DNA of 64,000 nt from assembly GCA_001247695.2 (NCBI GenBank), contig LGRX02029181.1, positions 22,761 through 86,760 of the forward strand, in the 5' to 3' direction. This stretch comes from Cymbomonas tetramitiformis. Lineage: Eukaryota > Chlorophyta > Pyramimonadophyceae > Pyramimonadales > Pyramimonadaceae. Under the pieces are notes generated by a model. That model had not been told where the DNA came from. It saw only the letters and a list, made by a program, of their open reading frames with translations, and ran no database searches. This document shows, one piece after another, positions 16,695-25,493 of this stretch (positions within the stretch are counted from its first letter, which is position 1; each line of letters opens with the position of its first letter). A program made the position numbers and the translations under genes.

Positions 16695-19600
16695 ATGCCC
16701 CCCAAATCAAAACGGAAACAAAATCCTATGGCTCGGCATAAGCTTACAACCGACGATTGGCAAGATTTACAAGATAAAAACCTAACAGGTGAAGAACAAA
16801 CGAAAGCTGTACGTGATTACAAGAAGAAGTATCGGAAATCAAAAGATAAGGTTGAAAAAGTTACAAGACGACAGTGGACCAAGCAAAATAAGAAGCCTGC
16901 CAAAGAACAAAGTAGACTTGATGAAATCAATAAGTATACCGTCGGAGATTCAAAAAGACATATCAAGAAATTCAGTACCGATGTTGAAAAACTTAAGGTT
17001 CCCTTTACAACGTTTCTTGAAAGAGCTGGTCCCGATGGTAGCAGTCTAAACTATTGGTTACCGGAGAAGACAAAAGGAGTTGAGCAAGTATCAATGAGAG
17101 CGGTGTTCGAGGATGGGACCACATCAAAATGGGTCAAAGGTTCAGATCGCCAAGATGTGATGATGAAATTTGAAGAGATGTTACAAAGTCCAAAAGGCGG
17201 AGACAGTTCGAAAAAGTCTGTAGAAGTTGCCAAAGACATTGAAGTTGAGTACTATTCTTCTAAACCACCAGAAGGTAAAGGCTCTCGTTGCATGGCAGCT
17301 CCGAAGAATGGTGTAGATTTACGACTGAAGCAATGTGTGATTAAGATTGAATCCCGCAACAATTGTGGTATTAAATCTTTGGAACTTTTACATAGGAAAC
17401 GAAAATTAGATAAGATGTTGAGTGACAATCTCATTAAAAAGAATCAATATGAAAATAAATGGAAACAACTCAAAAGAGATGCTAGCAATCATAGAGGCAA
17501 TATTACAACGATATCTAATCAGCTGCGTTTGAAATTGTTTCCGAAAAAGGATGAAAATGGAATCAATATAGAAGACTTTTCTATTTTAGAAAAACATTAT
17601 GAAATTAACATATTTGTGTGGGGTATCACTGAAAGACTTGGCGGTGATCCAATCATGTATTACCCGCCGTACTTTAACGAACACAATGACTATTCAAGTT
17701 ATAATGATAGTTATCACATACTCTTACATGACAATCACTATGAACCGATTACACGTATCGATTGTTTTCGAGGCAAGACTTATCGACCATCGTGTCCACA
17801 ATGCAAGTCTCAAAGATGTATCTTTGCAAACAAAGAAACACGATTAACACCTGGAAACAAACAATGGCATCATTGTGAAATTTGCAATCGTAAGTTCATG
17901 AATCAGGACTGCTACAATCTTCATACCGACCTGATAACATGTGATAAGGTTCACAAATGTAAGACGTGCAATGTTATATTTAATCCCAATGAGAAACATA
18001 TATGTGGATACAAGTCATGTCCTAATTGTAAGATCGTTTGTAATGTGCATGAGCATAAGTGTTACATGACAAAGGTTCAACCGAAACCCATATTGGACTA
18101 TAAAACCATTGTTTGTTTTGATTTTGAAACAATGAATGACAACGGCAGATTGATTGTTAATCATTGCGAAAGTCAATATCACGATGGTTCATTTGTAATT
18201 CACAAAACAATAGATGACTTTCTGGAATGGGTATATCTCAAAAAACATGATAATCATACCTTCGTTGCTCATTGCGGTTCAAAATTCGATTTTAGATTAA
18301 TCGTCGAACATATCATCAATGTACAACGAAAACCTCCACAAGATATATTATATACAGGTGCAGACATTCTATGTATGAGGATTGGAAATGTAAGATTTAT
18401 TGATTCATATATGTTTATGACAAGACCATTGCATTCCCTTCCGGAAATGTTTGGCTTTGAACATGAAATCACGAAGGGATATTATCCACATCTTTTCAAT
18501 ACAAAAGAGAACGAACACTATATGGGACTTTATCCCGATATCAAGTATTACAATCCCGAGATACTTCAACCAGAAGCTTATCAAAAATTATACAAATGGT
18601 GGCATGAGAAAAAGAGCAAGTGTTTTATATTTGAAAATCCAAAAGAGATTGCACGATATTGCCATGACGATGTGACCATCCTACGCCGTGCAGTGTTTGC
18701 TTTCAGAGATTGTTTTCTTAAAATTACCGATAATAAGTTCGATCCATTCAGCTATCTAACTTTGGCTCATTTGGCGGTGAACATATGGAGAAATGAGTGT
18801 ATGCCCAAGGACTCAGTGGGTATACTACAATCACTGACCAAATCTCAGAATGCCTCTATCAAAGAAAATCAATGGTTGGATTATATAGCACACACAACGT
18901 CGGCGAAGCTTGTTATAGATTTGGATGGTAAACGGAACTATAAACTCAAAGATTTACATATGTATGTTGATGGTTATGATAAGGATACAAACACAGTTTA
19001 TGAATTTCTTGGTAGTTGGTTTCATGCCGATTTGAAGAAGTATCACAAAGATGATATTCAGTATCAACAGGGTCGGAGATCGGGCATGACATTTGGCGAA
19101 GTTAATCGTCAAACAATGAAACGATTAGAGGACATCAAGGCAGCTGGCTACAATCTTGTATATATATGGGAATCGGACTGGGATTCACAAGTTGCTCAAT
19201 TGAAGACTTCACATGTTGGAAATGCATTCTTAGATAGACAAATTTTAGCTTCTCCCATTCATGATAGAGACTCCTATCATGGTGCAAGAACTGATTTAGG
19301 TAAGTTGTTTTATAAATGCAAAGACAATGAAAATATCAGATATCAAGACTTCAACTCTATGTATCCTTCAGTAATGAAGACCAAACGGTTCCCGAAAGGG
19401 CACCCGGAGATTATTAGAGATGTTAAATCCCTTGATATTCATGGATACTTTGGATTGATTAAATGTAAGATACTACCAAATAAACATTTGAAGTTTGGTG
19501 TGTTACCACACGTGACCAATAAATTGATCTTTCCGTTGTATGAAATGGTCGGAACATGGACCACGGTAGAATTGGAAAAGGCTATTGAAAAGGGATATCA

Positions 19601-20573
19601 GATTCTTGACATATACGAAATTAAGCATTGGAAAGAAACTTCAACCGATTTATTTGCAGGTTACATTGATAAATTTCTTAAACTCAAGACCGAGTCGTCG
19701 GGACCGCCCGAAGATGACATAGATACATTCATCAAAGACTTTGAGTTTCATGAAGGTATCAAGTTAGACAAACGAAACATCAAATACAATCCAGGTATGA
19801 GACAAGTTGCTAAAGACATGCAAAATATATTATATGGAAAACTCGGTGAACGATCAAACAAATCTAAAAGTAAGGTCATTCAGAACCCAGGTGAGTTCTA
19901 CAATACAATCAGTAATAAGAGGTACGATTGTAAATATGAGTTTATTGGATCTGAAGAGAATGAGATGGTATTGATGAATTTTACTGAGAATTCTGATGTG
20001 TATGCCGACACACGGTTTTCAACGAACGAGGTGTTGGCCGCGTTCATAACCAGCTATGGACGATTGAAATTGTACGAGCTGATAGAAGCCACCGGGTTCT
20101 CAAACGTATTATACTTTGATACTGATTCTATTATATATATAGAAACTCAAGAGAATCATCATATATATCACGGTACTGGTTATCGACAACCATGGTTAGG
20201 TTATCTTAAGTGTGAGCTTCAAGGATTGGAAAAGGAACATGGAAAGTGTATTGAATTTCTAAGCACTGGACCCAAATCATATAGCTTGAAATTCAACGAT
20301 GGATATTGTATGACCAAGATAAAAGGTTTCTCTTTGAGTGTTGATAATTTACAACATATCAATCATGATATAATGAAGGATATGATTTTGAATCAAAGGA
20401 ACAATCCAGTTAAAATGAATAACCTTGTTATCAGACATGCACCAAAAAGCAACAATCAAAGATTGTTGCCATTAGGATTGGAAACAAGATCGGAATCGAA
20501 GACATTCAATTTCAGTTACGACAAAGGAAACATTGATTGGAAGACATGGGAAGTTGTTCCATTCTTAGATTAA
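16695..20573 (+). CDS. polB: Protein-primed family B DNA polymerase
   Basis: A 1,292-residue replicative polymerase. The N-terminal ~360 residues are basic then globular and could carry the priming function. Residues ~365-456 form a Cys/His zinc-ribbon cluster (CPQCKSQRC, CEICNRKF, CKTCNVIF, CPNCKIVC). The 3'-5' exonuclease follows: DFETMN near 476, HCGSKFDF near 530, YCHDDV near 655. Polymerase motif A DFNSMYPS is near 886, motif B KDMQNILYGK near 1040, and motif C YFDTDS near 1140. All catalytic acids are intact. Long insertions between A and B fit protein-primed enzymes, consistent with replication from the TIRs. TATAGTATA lies 7 bp before the start. Near the C-terminus a 21-bp palindrome is translated (SNNQRLLPL), and the stop codon falls in a degenerate dyad element. 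Confidence 0.93.
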   Translation: MPPKSKRKQNPMARHKLTTDDWQDLQDKNLTGEEQTKAVRDYKKKYRKSKDKVEKVTRRQWTKQNKKPAKEQSRLDEINKYTVGDSKRHIKKFSTDVEKLKVPFTTFLERAGPDGSSLNYWLPEKTKGVEQVSMRAVFEDGTTSKWVKGSDRQDVMMKFEEMLQSPKGGDSSKKSVEVAKDIEVEYYSSKPPEGKGSRCMAAPKNGVDLRLKQCVIKIESRNNCGIKSLELLHRKRKLDKMLSDNLIKKNQYENKWKQLKRDASNHRGNITTISNQLRLKLFPKKDENGINIEDFSILEKHYEINIFVWGITERLGGDPIMYYPPYFNEHNDYSSYNDSYHILLHDNHYEPITRIDCFRGKTYRPSCPQCKSQRCIFANKETRLTPGNKQWHHCEICNRKFMNQDCYNLHTDLITCDKVHKCKTCNVIFNPNEKHICGYKSCPNCKIVCNVHEHKCYMTKVQPKPILDYKTIVCFDFETMNDNGRLIVNHCESQYHDGSFVIHKTIDDFLEWVYLKKHDNHTFVAHCGSKFDFRLIVEHIINVQRKPPQDILYTGADILCMRIGNVRFIDSYMFMTRPLHSLPEMFGFEHEITKGYYPHLFNTKENEHYMGLYPDIKYYNPEILQPEAYQKLYKWWHEKKSKCFIFENPKEIARYCHDDVTILRRAVFAFRDCFLKITDNKFDPFSYLTLAHLAVNIWRNECMPKDSVGILQSLTKSQNASIKENQWLDYIAHTTSAKLVIDLDGKRNYKLKDLHMYVDGYDKDTNTVYEFLGSWFHADLKKYHKDDIQYQQGRRSGMTFGEVNRQTMKRLEDIKAAGYNLVYIWESDWDSQVAQLKTSHVGNAFLDRQILASPIHDRDSYHGARTDLGKLFYKCKDNENIRYQDFNSMYPSVMKTKRFPKGHPEIIRDVKSLDIHGYFGLIKCKILPNKHLKFGVLPHVTNKLIFPLYEMVGTWTTVELEKAIEKGYQILDIYEIKHWKETSTDLFAGYIDKFLKLKTESSGPPEDDIDTFIKDFEFHEGIKLDKRNIKYNPGMRQVAKDMQNILYGKLGERSNKSKSKVIQNPGEFYNTISNKRYDCKYEFIGSEENEMVLMNFTENSDVYADTRFSTNEVLAAFITSYGRLKLYELIEATGFSNVLYFDTDSIIYIETQENHHIYHGTGYRQPWLGYLKCELQGLEKEHGKCIEFLSTGPKSYSLKFNDGYCMTKIKGFSLSVDNLQHINHDIMKDMILNQRNNPVKMNNLVIRHAPKSNNQRLLPLGLETRSESKTFNFSYDKGNIDWKTWEVVPFLD
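20450..20470. repeat. 21-bp palindrome inside the polB 3' end
   Basis: GCAACAATC-AAA-GATTGTTGC, a variant with compensating G/C changes on both arms compared with the TIR palindromes, located in frame within polB. Confidence 0.8.
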
Positions 20574-20605
20574 TACTTAGTACTATGAAACCTCACTTTG
20601 GAACA
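20568..20605. promoter_or_regulatory. Degenerate dyad element at the polB stop
   Basis: 'gattaatacttagtactatgaaacctcactttggaaca' spread over this interval keeps the right arm and core of the 51-bp element; its left arm has been replaced by the polB coding end. Confidence 0.55.
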
Positions 20606-20619
20606 ACGGCAAAATCAAA

Positions 20620-20670
20620 AGTTCCGAAACGAGGATTATATATAGAGTAATATAATCTTACTTTGGAACA
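20620..20670. promoter_or_regulatory. 51-bp dyad element upstream of the integrase
   Basis: AGTTCCGAAAC...TTTGGAACA, core 'atatatagagtaatataat', 35 bp before the integrase ATG. Confidence 0.77.
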
Positions 20671-20705
20671 TTTATTGTATACTATATGTAACACTATTAT
20701 ATAGT

Positions 20706-22052
20706 ATGACAAGTAAACCGATATCTGAGAGTAGACTTCAAGAATTATACCTGGACCCAAAGTTTGGTCAATCTAGTGCCAATGCATTTACCAAGAAGCT
20801 TAAAGCACAAGGTTACAAGGTCACAGAATCTCAGGTCAAGGCTGCTATTTCCAAGACTGAGACATCACAAGTTTTATCACAGCCTAAAAGGGTAAATCGT
20901 AAGGATTATTTTCCAACGTATGGCCCGGTCGATAAGGTCTCTATACAAGCCGATCTGGCCTTCATACCCAAAGACAAGTCGGTGAACAAAGGATATGCCG
21001 TGATTCTGACCGCGGTAAACGTAAACACCAACCGTGCCTACGCAATCGCTTTGAAATCCAAAACCGTCAGAGACAAGAACAATAAACGATCGGAGGATGT
21101 CGAGGGTATCGTTCCTGCCATGAGACGATTATTAAAGGAAACCAAAATGGATACACTAAGTACCGATTTAGGTAGCGAGTTCACGAACAAACCCGTGCAA
21201 GCATTGTTGAAAGAGAAAGGAATCAAACATTACACGTCTCAAAAAGAGGACCACACTCGGCAAGGTAAAATTGAAAGATTCAACAAAACTTTAAAACGAA
21301 GATTTAATTTCAACGAGGCGAGAACCGGTAAAAATAATTGGGTTGACTATTTGGACTCTATCGTCGAGAACTATAATGAAACGGTAAACCAAGGTAATAT
21401 CAATGATACCCCTCCCGATGACATGAATAAGAATCGTGTTATCAGAAGTGTCTTGTTGAAACGCAATCAAACTGCCAAACTATTACAAAAATTAGATATC
21501 AAGCCCGGTGATCGAGTTCGATTGCGTGTGACTAAGAAGACATTTGATAAAGAGAGTCAAACATGGTCTTCGCAGGTGTACAAAGTCCGAAGTAGAAAGG
21601 GGTTGTCTTTCGTAATAGAGGACGCTGACGGTGATACCTTAAGCCGACAATACAAACCAAGAGAACTGAAAGAGGTTCAAGGACCTGTTTCCAAACCATC
21701 CAAAGAAACTCGTGGGACCAAGACTGACAGTGAAAGCAAGCAGGCCGCAAAATCGGAGCGTGCATTGAAGAAAGAGGGTATAGAAGGTAATACTGCTTCC
21801 AAGACATCTAGAAACTATGACAACTATGAAGTTAATGTGTTCATTAGCGATAAGAAATCGCCAAACTATCAAAAGACTTTGAAAGGATATCTTAAACTCA
21901 ATCGATCAAGGAAAAGTAAACGTAAGTATCAGTTGATATTCTATGACAAATCGGAAGAGGATGAGTTCGTTGATATTCCTGACCCTGAAATTAAGTTGTT
22001 AAAAAAAAAGAAAATCATAGGTAATATATATGAAACCATATTGCGGGTTTAA
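20706..22052 (+). CDS. Retrovirus-type (rve) DD35E integrase
   Basis: A 448-residue integrase that would join the element ends to host DNA. The catalytic triad is visible: Asp83 in SIQADLAF, Asp154 in LSTDLGSEF, and Glu190 in GKIERFNKT, with 35 residues between the last two. N-terminal residues ~1-60 form a small helical domain without an obvious HHCC zinc finger. Residues ~255-325 form an SH3-like C-terminal domain (KPGDRVRLRVTKKTF...WSSQVYKVRSR). A second basic segment with a Tudor/chromo-like beta-rich end (QLIFYDKSEEDEFVDIPDP) follows and may target chromatin, which is inference. ATATAGT immediately precedes the ATG. The stop overlaps the next small ORF by 23 bp. Confidence 0.92.
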   Translation: MTSKPISESRLQELYLDPKFGQSSANAFTKKLKAQGYKVTESQVKAAISKTETSQVLSQPKRVNRKDYFPTYGPVDKVSIQADLAFIPKDKSVNKGYAVILTAVNVNTNRAYAIALKSKTVRDKNNKRSEDVEGIVPAMRRLLKETKMDTLSTDLGSEFTNKPVQALLKEKGIKHYTSQKEDHTRQGKIERFNKTLKRRFNFNEARTGKNNWVDYLDSIVENYNETVNQGNINDTPPDDMNKNRVIRSVLLKRNQTAKLLQKLDIKPGDRVRLRVTKKTFDKESQTWSSQVYKVRSRKGLSFVIEDADGDTLSRQYKPRELKEVQGPVSKPSKETRGTKTDSESKQAAKSERALKKEGIEGNTASKTSRNYDNYEVNVFISDKKSPNYQKTLKGYLKLNRSRKSKRKYQLIFYDKSEEDEFVDIPDPEIKLLKKKKIIGNIYETILRV

Positions 22053-22200
22053 AGATAAACCCCCGAAAGGACGAACTCTCGGTGCCCGGAGATATTGCAA
22101 ATCAAGAAATCAATTACGCCGTTTTGGTCGTATAGCAGTCGTGGCTCCAAATAATCATGCACCAGGCAATCACAATCCCGGACCGAGCAATAATACATAA
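22030..22200 (+). CDS. 56-residue small ORF with C/QxRxxG motif
   Basis: Starts at an ATG inside the integrase gene's last codons and ends TAA. It reads MKPYCGFKDKPPKGRTLG, then ARRYCKSRNQLRRFG and a Pro/Asn/His-rich tail. The pattern K-G-x-x-x-G-x(4)-C-x(4)-Q-x-R-x-x-G resembles tiny conserved ORFs of unknown function that I recall from iridovirus-like and other large DNA viruses and PLVs; this recognition is from memory. It fills an otherwise empty gap between the integrase and the next gene. Confidence 0.6.
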   Translation: MKPYCGFKDKPPKGRTLGARRYCKSRNQLRRFGRIAVVAPNNHAPGNHNPGPSNNT

Positions 22201-22220
22201 ACTTTTTCTACATTACTTTA

Positions 22221-22847
22221 ATGAGAACGATCCTGACCGATGAGGTCGGAAGACGCAATTGTATGAAAATGATGGGAATTGCCAACGGCTCAAGTTCCGA
22301 CACTCTGTTCCGTGGATATGGAAAACTCGCTAAAAACAACTACGTGATAACGATGCCGAGTCAAAACAGTGCGGTATTCTACAATAGTTTGAGAGATTCA
22401 ATCATAAGAACGGAGCCATTAGTGAGAGACATTCAGGACTATAGCAGTGATATTGATACAACCATACCCAATTCTATGATGACAATGTTAAATCCAATGA
22501 TGACAATGACACAAGACGATATCGATAATCAAGCGTTAAGGCGTATTGAGGAAGACGCTCAAGAACGAAACGCCATTCTCGCACAAGCAGCCAAACAACT
22601 ACCACCAGACACTCCTGAAGCAGCTGGACCGTCAAAGATTACTGGAAAGGGTAAGCATATGAAACTCGCAGTCCAGGAATCGTTGCAATTACCCGAAATG
22701 CAAGATCCAAAAGTTTTTGGGGGTCTCGCTTCACAAGGCGTCAGGACCCGAGCCCAATCAACACAAAGTCCCTTGAGAAAAGTAGTTAATTTTGTTATTG
22801 GAGAAGACGTTTCATCCCCATACAAACAAAAGGAAAAAGATACTTAA
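22221..22847 (+). CDS. Unidentified PLV protein
   Basis: 208 residues, no recognised family. The N-terminal ~85 residues look folded (RRNCMKMMGIANG, NYVITMPSQNSAVFYNSLRDSI). A Met-rich low-complexity stretch (MMTMLNPMMTMTQDD), a Gln/Ala/Glu helix and a Pro/Ser/Lys-rich tail follow. It sits between the integrase and the lipase-like gene, 5 bp before the latter, so it is probably part of one transcript. Confidence 0.55.
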   Translation: MRTILTDEVGRRNCMKMMGIANGSSSDTLFRGYGKLAKNNYVITMPSQNSAVFYNSLRDSIIRTEPLVRDIQDYSSDIDTTIPNSMMTMLNPMMTMTQDDIDNQALRRIEEDAQERNAILAQAAKQLPPDTPEAAGPSKITGKGKHMKLAVQESLQLPEMQDPKVFGGLASQGVRTRAQSTQSPLRKVVNFVIGEDVSSPYKQKEKDT

Positions 22848-22852
22848 TAGTA

Positions 22853-24199
22853 ATGCAAGTACCTTGTAATCAAAGCTATCAATCGAACGTTTATTGTAGA
22901 CCATCTAGTAGTTATTTTAGTAATTTTGTTGATCATAAAAATGATAAACAAATACATACGCGTCATGGGCCTGGCAATAGTAGTGCACCTTTCAAATCTA
23001 TGGTCACAGTCAAGAGTAAACCAATCATGAAACCTGACGATGTTGACAAGTATACACAAAGAGACACCTCAAAATTGCTAAATGCTCTCAGTCAAGACGC
23101 AGTGAAATTTCCGAGTACCGCTTTAAACAAAGTATTTGGTCCTAACATTACATCTAGGGACAATCCTACACAAACAAGGTATGCACGGGCATCAGATGTC
23201 TCTTATGCTTATAGTTATGGCGATAAAGCACGTTTAAAGGGTATCATGAGAGGACTTCCTGGTTATTACGTAGATCAAAGTTTGTCGGGCAGAAATTCTA
23301 CAACGTTGGTCAATCCTAAAAGTCAAGACGTCATTATTGCATATCGAGGCTCTGATGCAGAATTTGGAAGTCTGAACACTCTTGCCCAGGACATCTCACG
23401 TGGACAAAACGTAGAAGATTGGTATGTAAATCTTTTGACATTGATGAAACAACAACGTAGTACATCAAGATATCAAGAAGCACAACAACGATTTGACGAT
23501 GTCAAAATGAAATACGGTGGCTATAAGCTATCGGTCACCGGACACTCTAACGGCGGTGGTCAAAGCAATTACATATCGGAAGTTAACAACGTAGAAGGGC
23601 ATCATTTTAACCCAGCAATAAATCCTTTGCAAGAACCGATGAACACTCCGACCGAAAAGCAAGTATTATACTCAACTGAAGGTGATCTGATATCCTTGCC
23701 GGCACGATTGAAGCCACATCCCAACAGCAATTATGATATCGTACATGTCAATCCAAAGGTAGGTACGGAAAACAATTTGACAAAATTGCATAGCGTGGAA
23801 CAAATGTACTCAGATACACCGGAGTCTACGCGAGTCAGTACAGCAAGGTCTCGTTACGGCTTCGCCAACGCCATGACAGGTTCGGCGGTGGGAGGGTACC
23901 TTGGATATTACACACCGACTGACACCAACGACGAACGTATCTTTAGGACCACTCAAGGTTTATTAGAACCAATCTTATTATCAGAAACTCCAAATGTAAA
24001 CTTCACAGATTTAATGAATGTAATGGGTGTTAAAGAAAGCTTGGGCGAGAAGAATTACATACGTGAAAAATTGGGACTGAATCCTATAGAACAAAAACCG
24101 TTAACGGAAGTGCCGATCTATGATCCAATCACAGAGATGATACGTCAAGTCACGGGTCGTGCTGACCAAGACAAGGAGTTGTTCCAAACCGGGGATTAA
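22853..24199 (+). CDS. Lipase-like alpha/beta hydrolase
   Basis: 448 residues resembling class 3 lipases. VIIAYRGSD near residue 160 corresponds to the oxyanion strand. The nucleophile elbow VTGHSNGGG carries Ser232 in GxSxG. EGDLISLPA supplies a candidate Asp and a later His (IVHVN or KLHSV) could complete the triad. A Gly-rich hydrophobic stretch near 345-355 (AMTGSAVGGYLGYY) could contact membrane. Lipases of this sort are known in PLVs and may act in entry or release; that is inference. The stop codon is supplied by a 51-bp dyad element that begins 20 bp earlier, so the last residues (LFQTGD) are encoded by the repeat, suggesting that the C-terminus was re-ended by it. Confidence 0.78.
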   Translation: MQVPCNQSYQSNVYCRPSSSYFSNFVDHKNDKQIHTRHGPGNSSAPFKSMVTVKSKPIMKPDDVDKYTQRDTSKLLNALSQDAVKFPSTALNKVFGPNITSRDNPTQTRYARASDVSYAYSYGDKARLKGIMRGLPGYYVDQSLSGRNSTTLVNPKSQDVIIAYRGSDAEFGSLNTLAQDISRGQNVEDWYVNLLTLMKQQRSTSRYQEAQQRFDDVKMKYGGYKLSVTGHSNGGGQSNYISEVNNVEGHHFNPAINPLQEPMNTPTEKQVLYSTEGDLISLPARLKPHPNSNYDIVHVNPKVGTENNLTKLHSVEQMYSDTPESTRVSTARSRYGFANAMTGSAVGGYLGYYTPTDTNDERIFRTTQGLLEPILLSETPNVNFTDLMNVMGVKESLGEKNYIREKLGLNPIEQKPLTEVPIYDPITEMIRQVTGRADQDKELFQTGD

Positions 24200-24230
24200 T
24201 ACTATAGTAATATATCCTCACATTGGAACA
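24180..24230. promoter_or_regulatory. 51-bp dyad element overlapping the lipase stop
   Basis: TGTTCCAAACCGGGG...CATTGGAACA. It provides the lipase stop codon and lies 31 bp before the 70-residue gene. It is the last such element before the capsid cluster. Confidence 0.78.
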
Positions 24231-24261
24231 TCGGTAAACTTTTTATTTATATGATAATAAG

Positions 24262-24474
24262 ATGGACCGTCAAGAATTGATACGCTTAGCCAAACTTCAA
24301 TACCCCGATATTAAAGAAGCTCATGTAGAATTGCTTGTAGATGATTATATCAAACGTCCAGACTATTACGATGATTTGTACAACGGCAATATTGAGGAAC
24401 CGAAACCTTTAGACAGAGATACTGATGATTCCATAAAAGATAATTGTTATATTAATATAGATGAGCGTAATTAG
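24262..24474 (+). CDS. Small acidic PLV protein
   Basis: 70 residues, acidic (DDYIKRPDYYDDLYNGNIEEPKPLDRDTDDS). Its 3' end overlaps the minor capsid gene by 14 bp, which supports a real translated gene. No family is recognised. Confidence 0.55.
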   Translation: MDRQELIRLAKLQYPDIKEAHVELLVDDYIKRPDYYDDLYNGNIEEPKPLDRDTDDSIKDNCYINIDERN

Positions 24475-25471
24475 CACAAGAACGCTATTCTTGTCTTCCG
24501 AAGACAACAGCAATGGAGACGCACGTGTTTTGCAAATGAACATACCCACTCAGCTGATAAGTTACCGAGCACAAACCAAATTGAGATTAACTTTGAATAC
24601 TTTCTCTTGTGCAAAGACATGGTATAGTATCAACGAGACCAATGGCATCTTCTATGTGGGTGATACGGTAAATGATACTTTAACGGAAGTGAAAATACCT
24701 TATGCAAATTATACAGAGCTGGATCAATTCACATCTAAACTGGCCGCCGCAATAAAAACTGCCATCGGCGGCACGATAGACACAGTTACTATCACTTATG
24801 ACAAGGACAACGGCGGGGCCTTAAATTATGAGAACAAATTTCGTATAGAATTAAGACCACCACAGCCCGATGTAAAGTTTGTAGCTTTTAGTGTCAGCGG
24901 CGATTTTCAAGCTATACTTGGGTCTCCTTTAGACACCGCCTTAAATACCTCGGTTTCCAGAGCAGGCAAATACAACGATTCCGACCAAGTACTCGGTGGC
25001 CGTGTTAACCGCAGTACGGCAGGTATGAGTACAGTGTCCGAGCTCTTAGACTTGTTTCAAACAAGTTATGTTGTAGAGTACAGCTTATGTGAATCGATAT
25101 ACCCTTGCAACATTCAAACCAACGACGCCTTGTACCTTAGGGTCACATCGTTACCAACACACAATATTGAATCAACCAATCTTTCTACTTTTACAAACAA
25201 TAACGAAATGATCAGTTCTGATATATGGGCGAAAATACTATTGCCTAGTGACACGACGACAGATTTCATAAGATACATAGATCCAAACGACAACTTTGTT
25301 ATTGAAGTGTCTGGGTCTCAATTTACTTCATTTAGAATCACACTTACAGATTCTAAAGCAAGACTGATCACATTGGCCTCTCCGACCCAAGCATCAGACG
25401 GCAGTATTAACTATTCATTAAGCATTAAGGTTGAAGAATTAGCACCTGCTGGTCTCTCAGATATTTTATAA
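24461..25471 (+). CDS. Minor capsid (penton-like) protein
   Basis: 336 residues, beta-rich throughout, directly upstream of the major capsid gene in the usual Polinton/PLV order. The start MSVISTRTLFLSSEDN with a following DARVLQMNIP pattern is typical of penton proteins in this group, in which a single jelly-roll forms the fivefold vertex. Assignment rests on size, predicted beta content and gene order rather than a diagnostic motif. Confidence 0.72.
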   Translation: MSVISTRTLFLSSEDNSNGDARVLQMNIPTQLISYRAQTKLRLTLNTFSCAKTWYSINETNGIFYVGDTVNDTLTEVKIPYANYTELDQFTSKLAAAIKTAIGGTIDTVTITYDKDNGGALNYENKFRIELRPPQPDVKFVAFSVSGDFQAILGSPLDTALNTSVSRAGKYNDSDQVLGGRVNRSTAGMSTVSELLDLFQTSYVVEYSLCESIYPCNIQTNDALYLRVTSLPTHNIESTNLSTFTNNNEMISSDIWAKILLPSDTTTDFIRYIDPNDNFVIEVSGSQFTSFRITLTDSKARLITLASPTQASDGSINYSLSIKVEELAPAGLSDIL

Positions 25472-25493
25472 TCTTTATAATATATATACAAAA

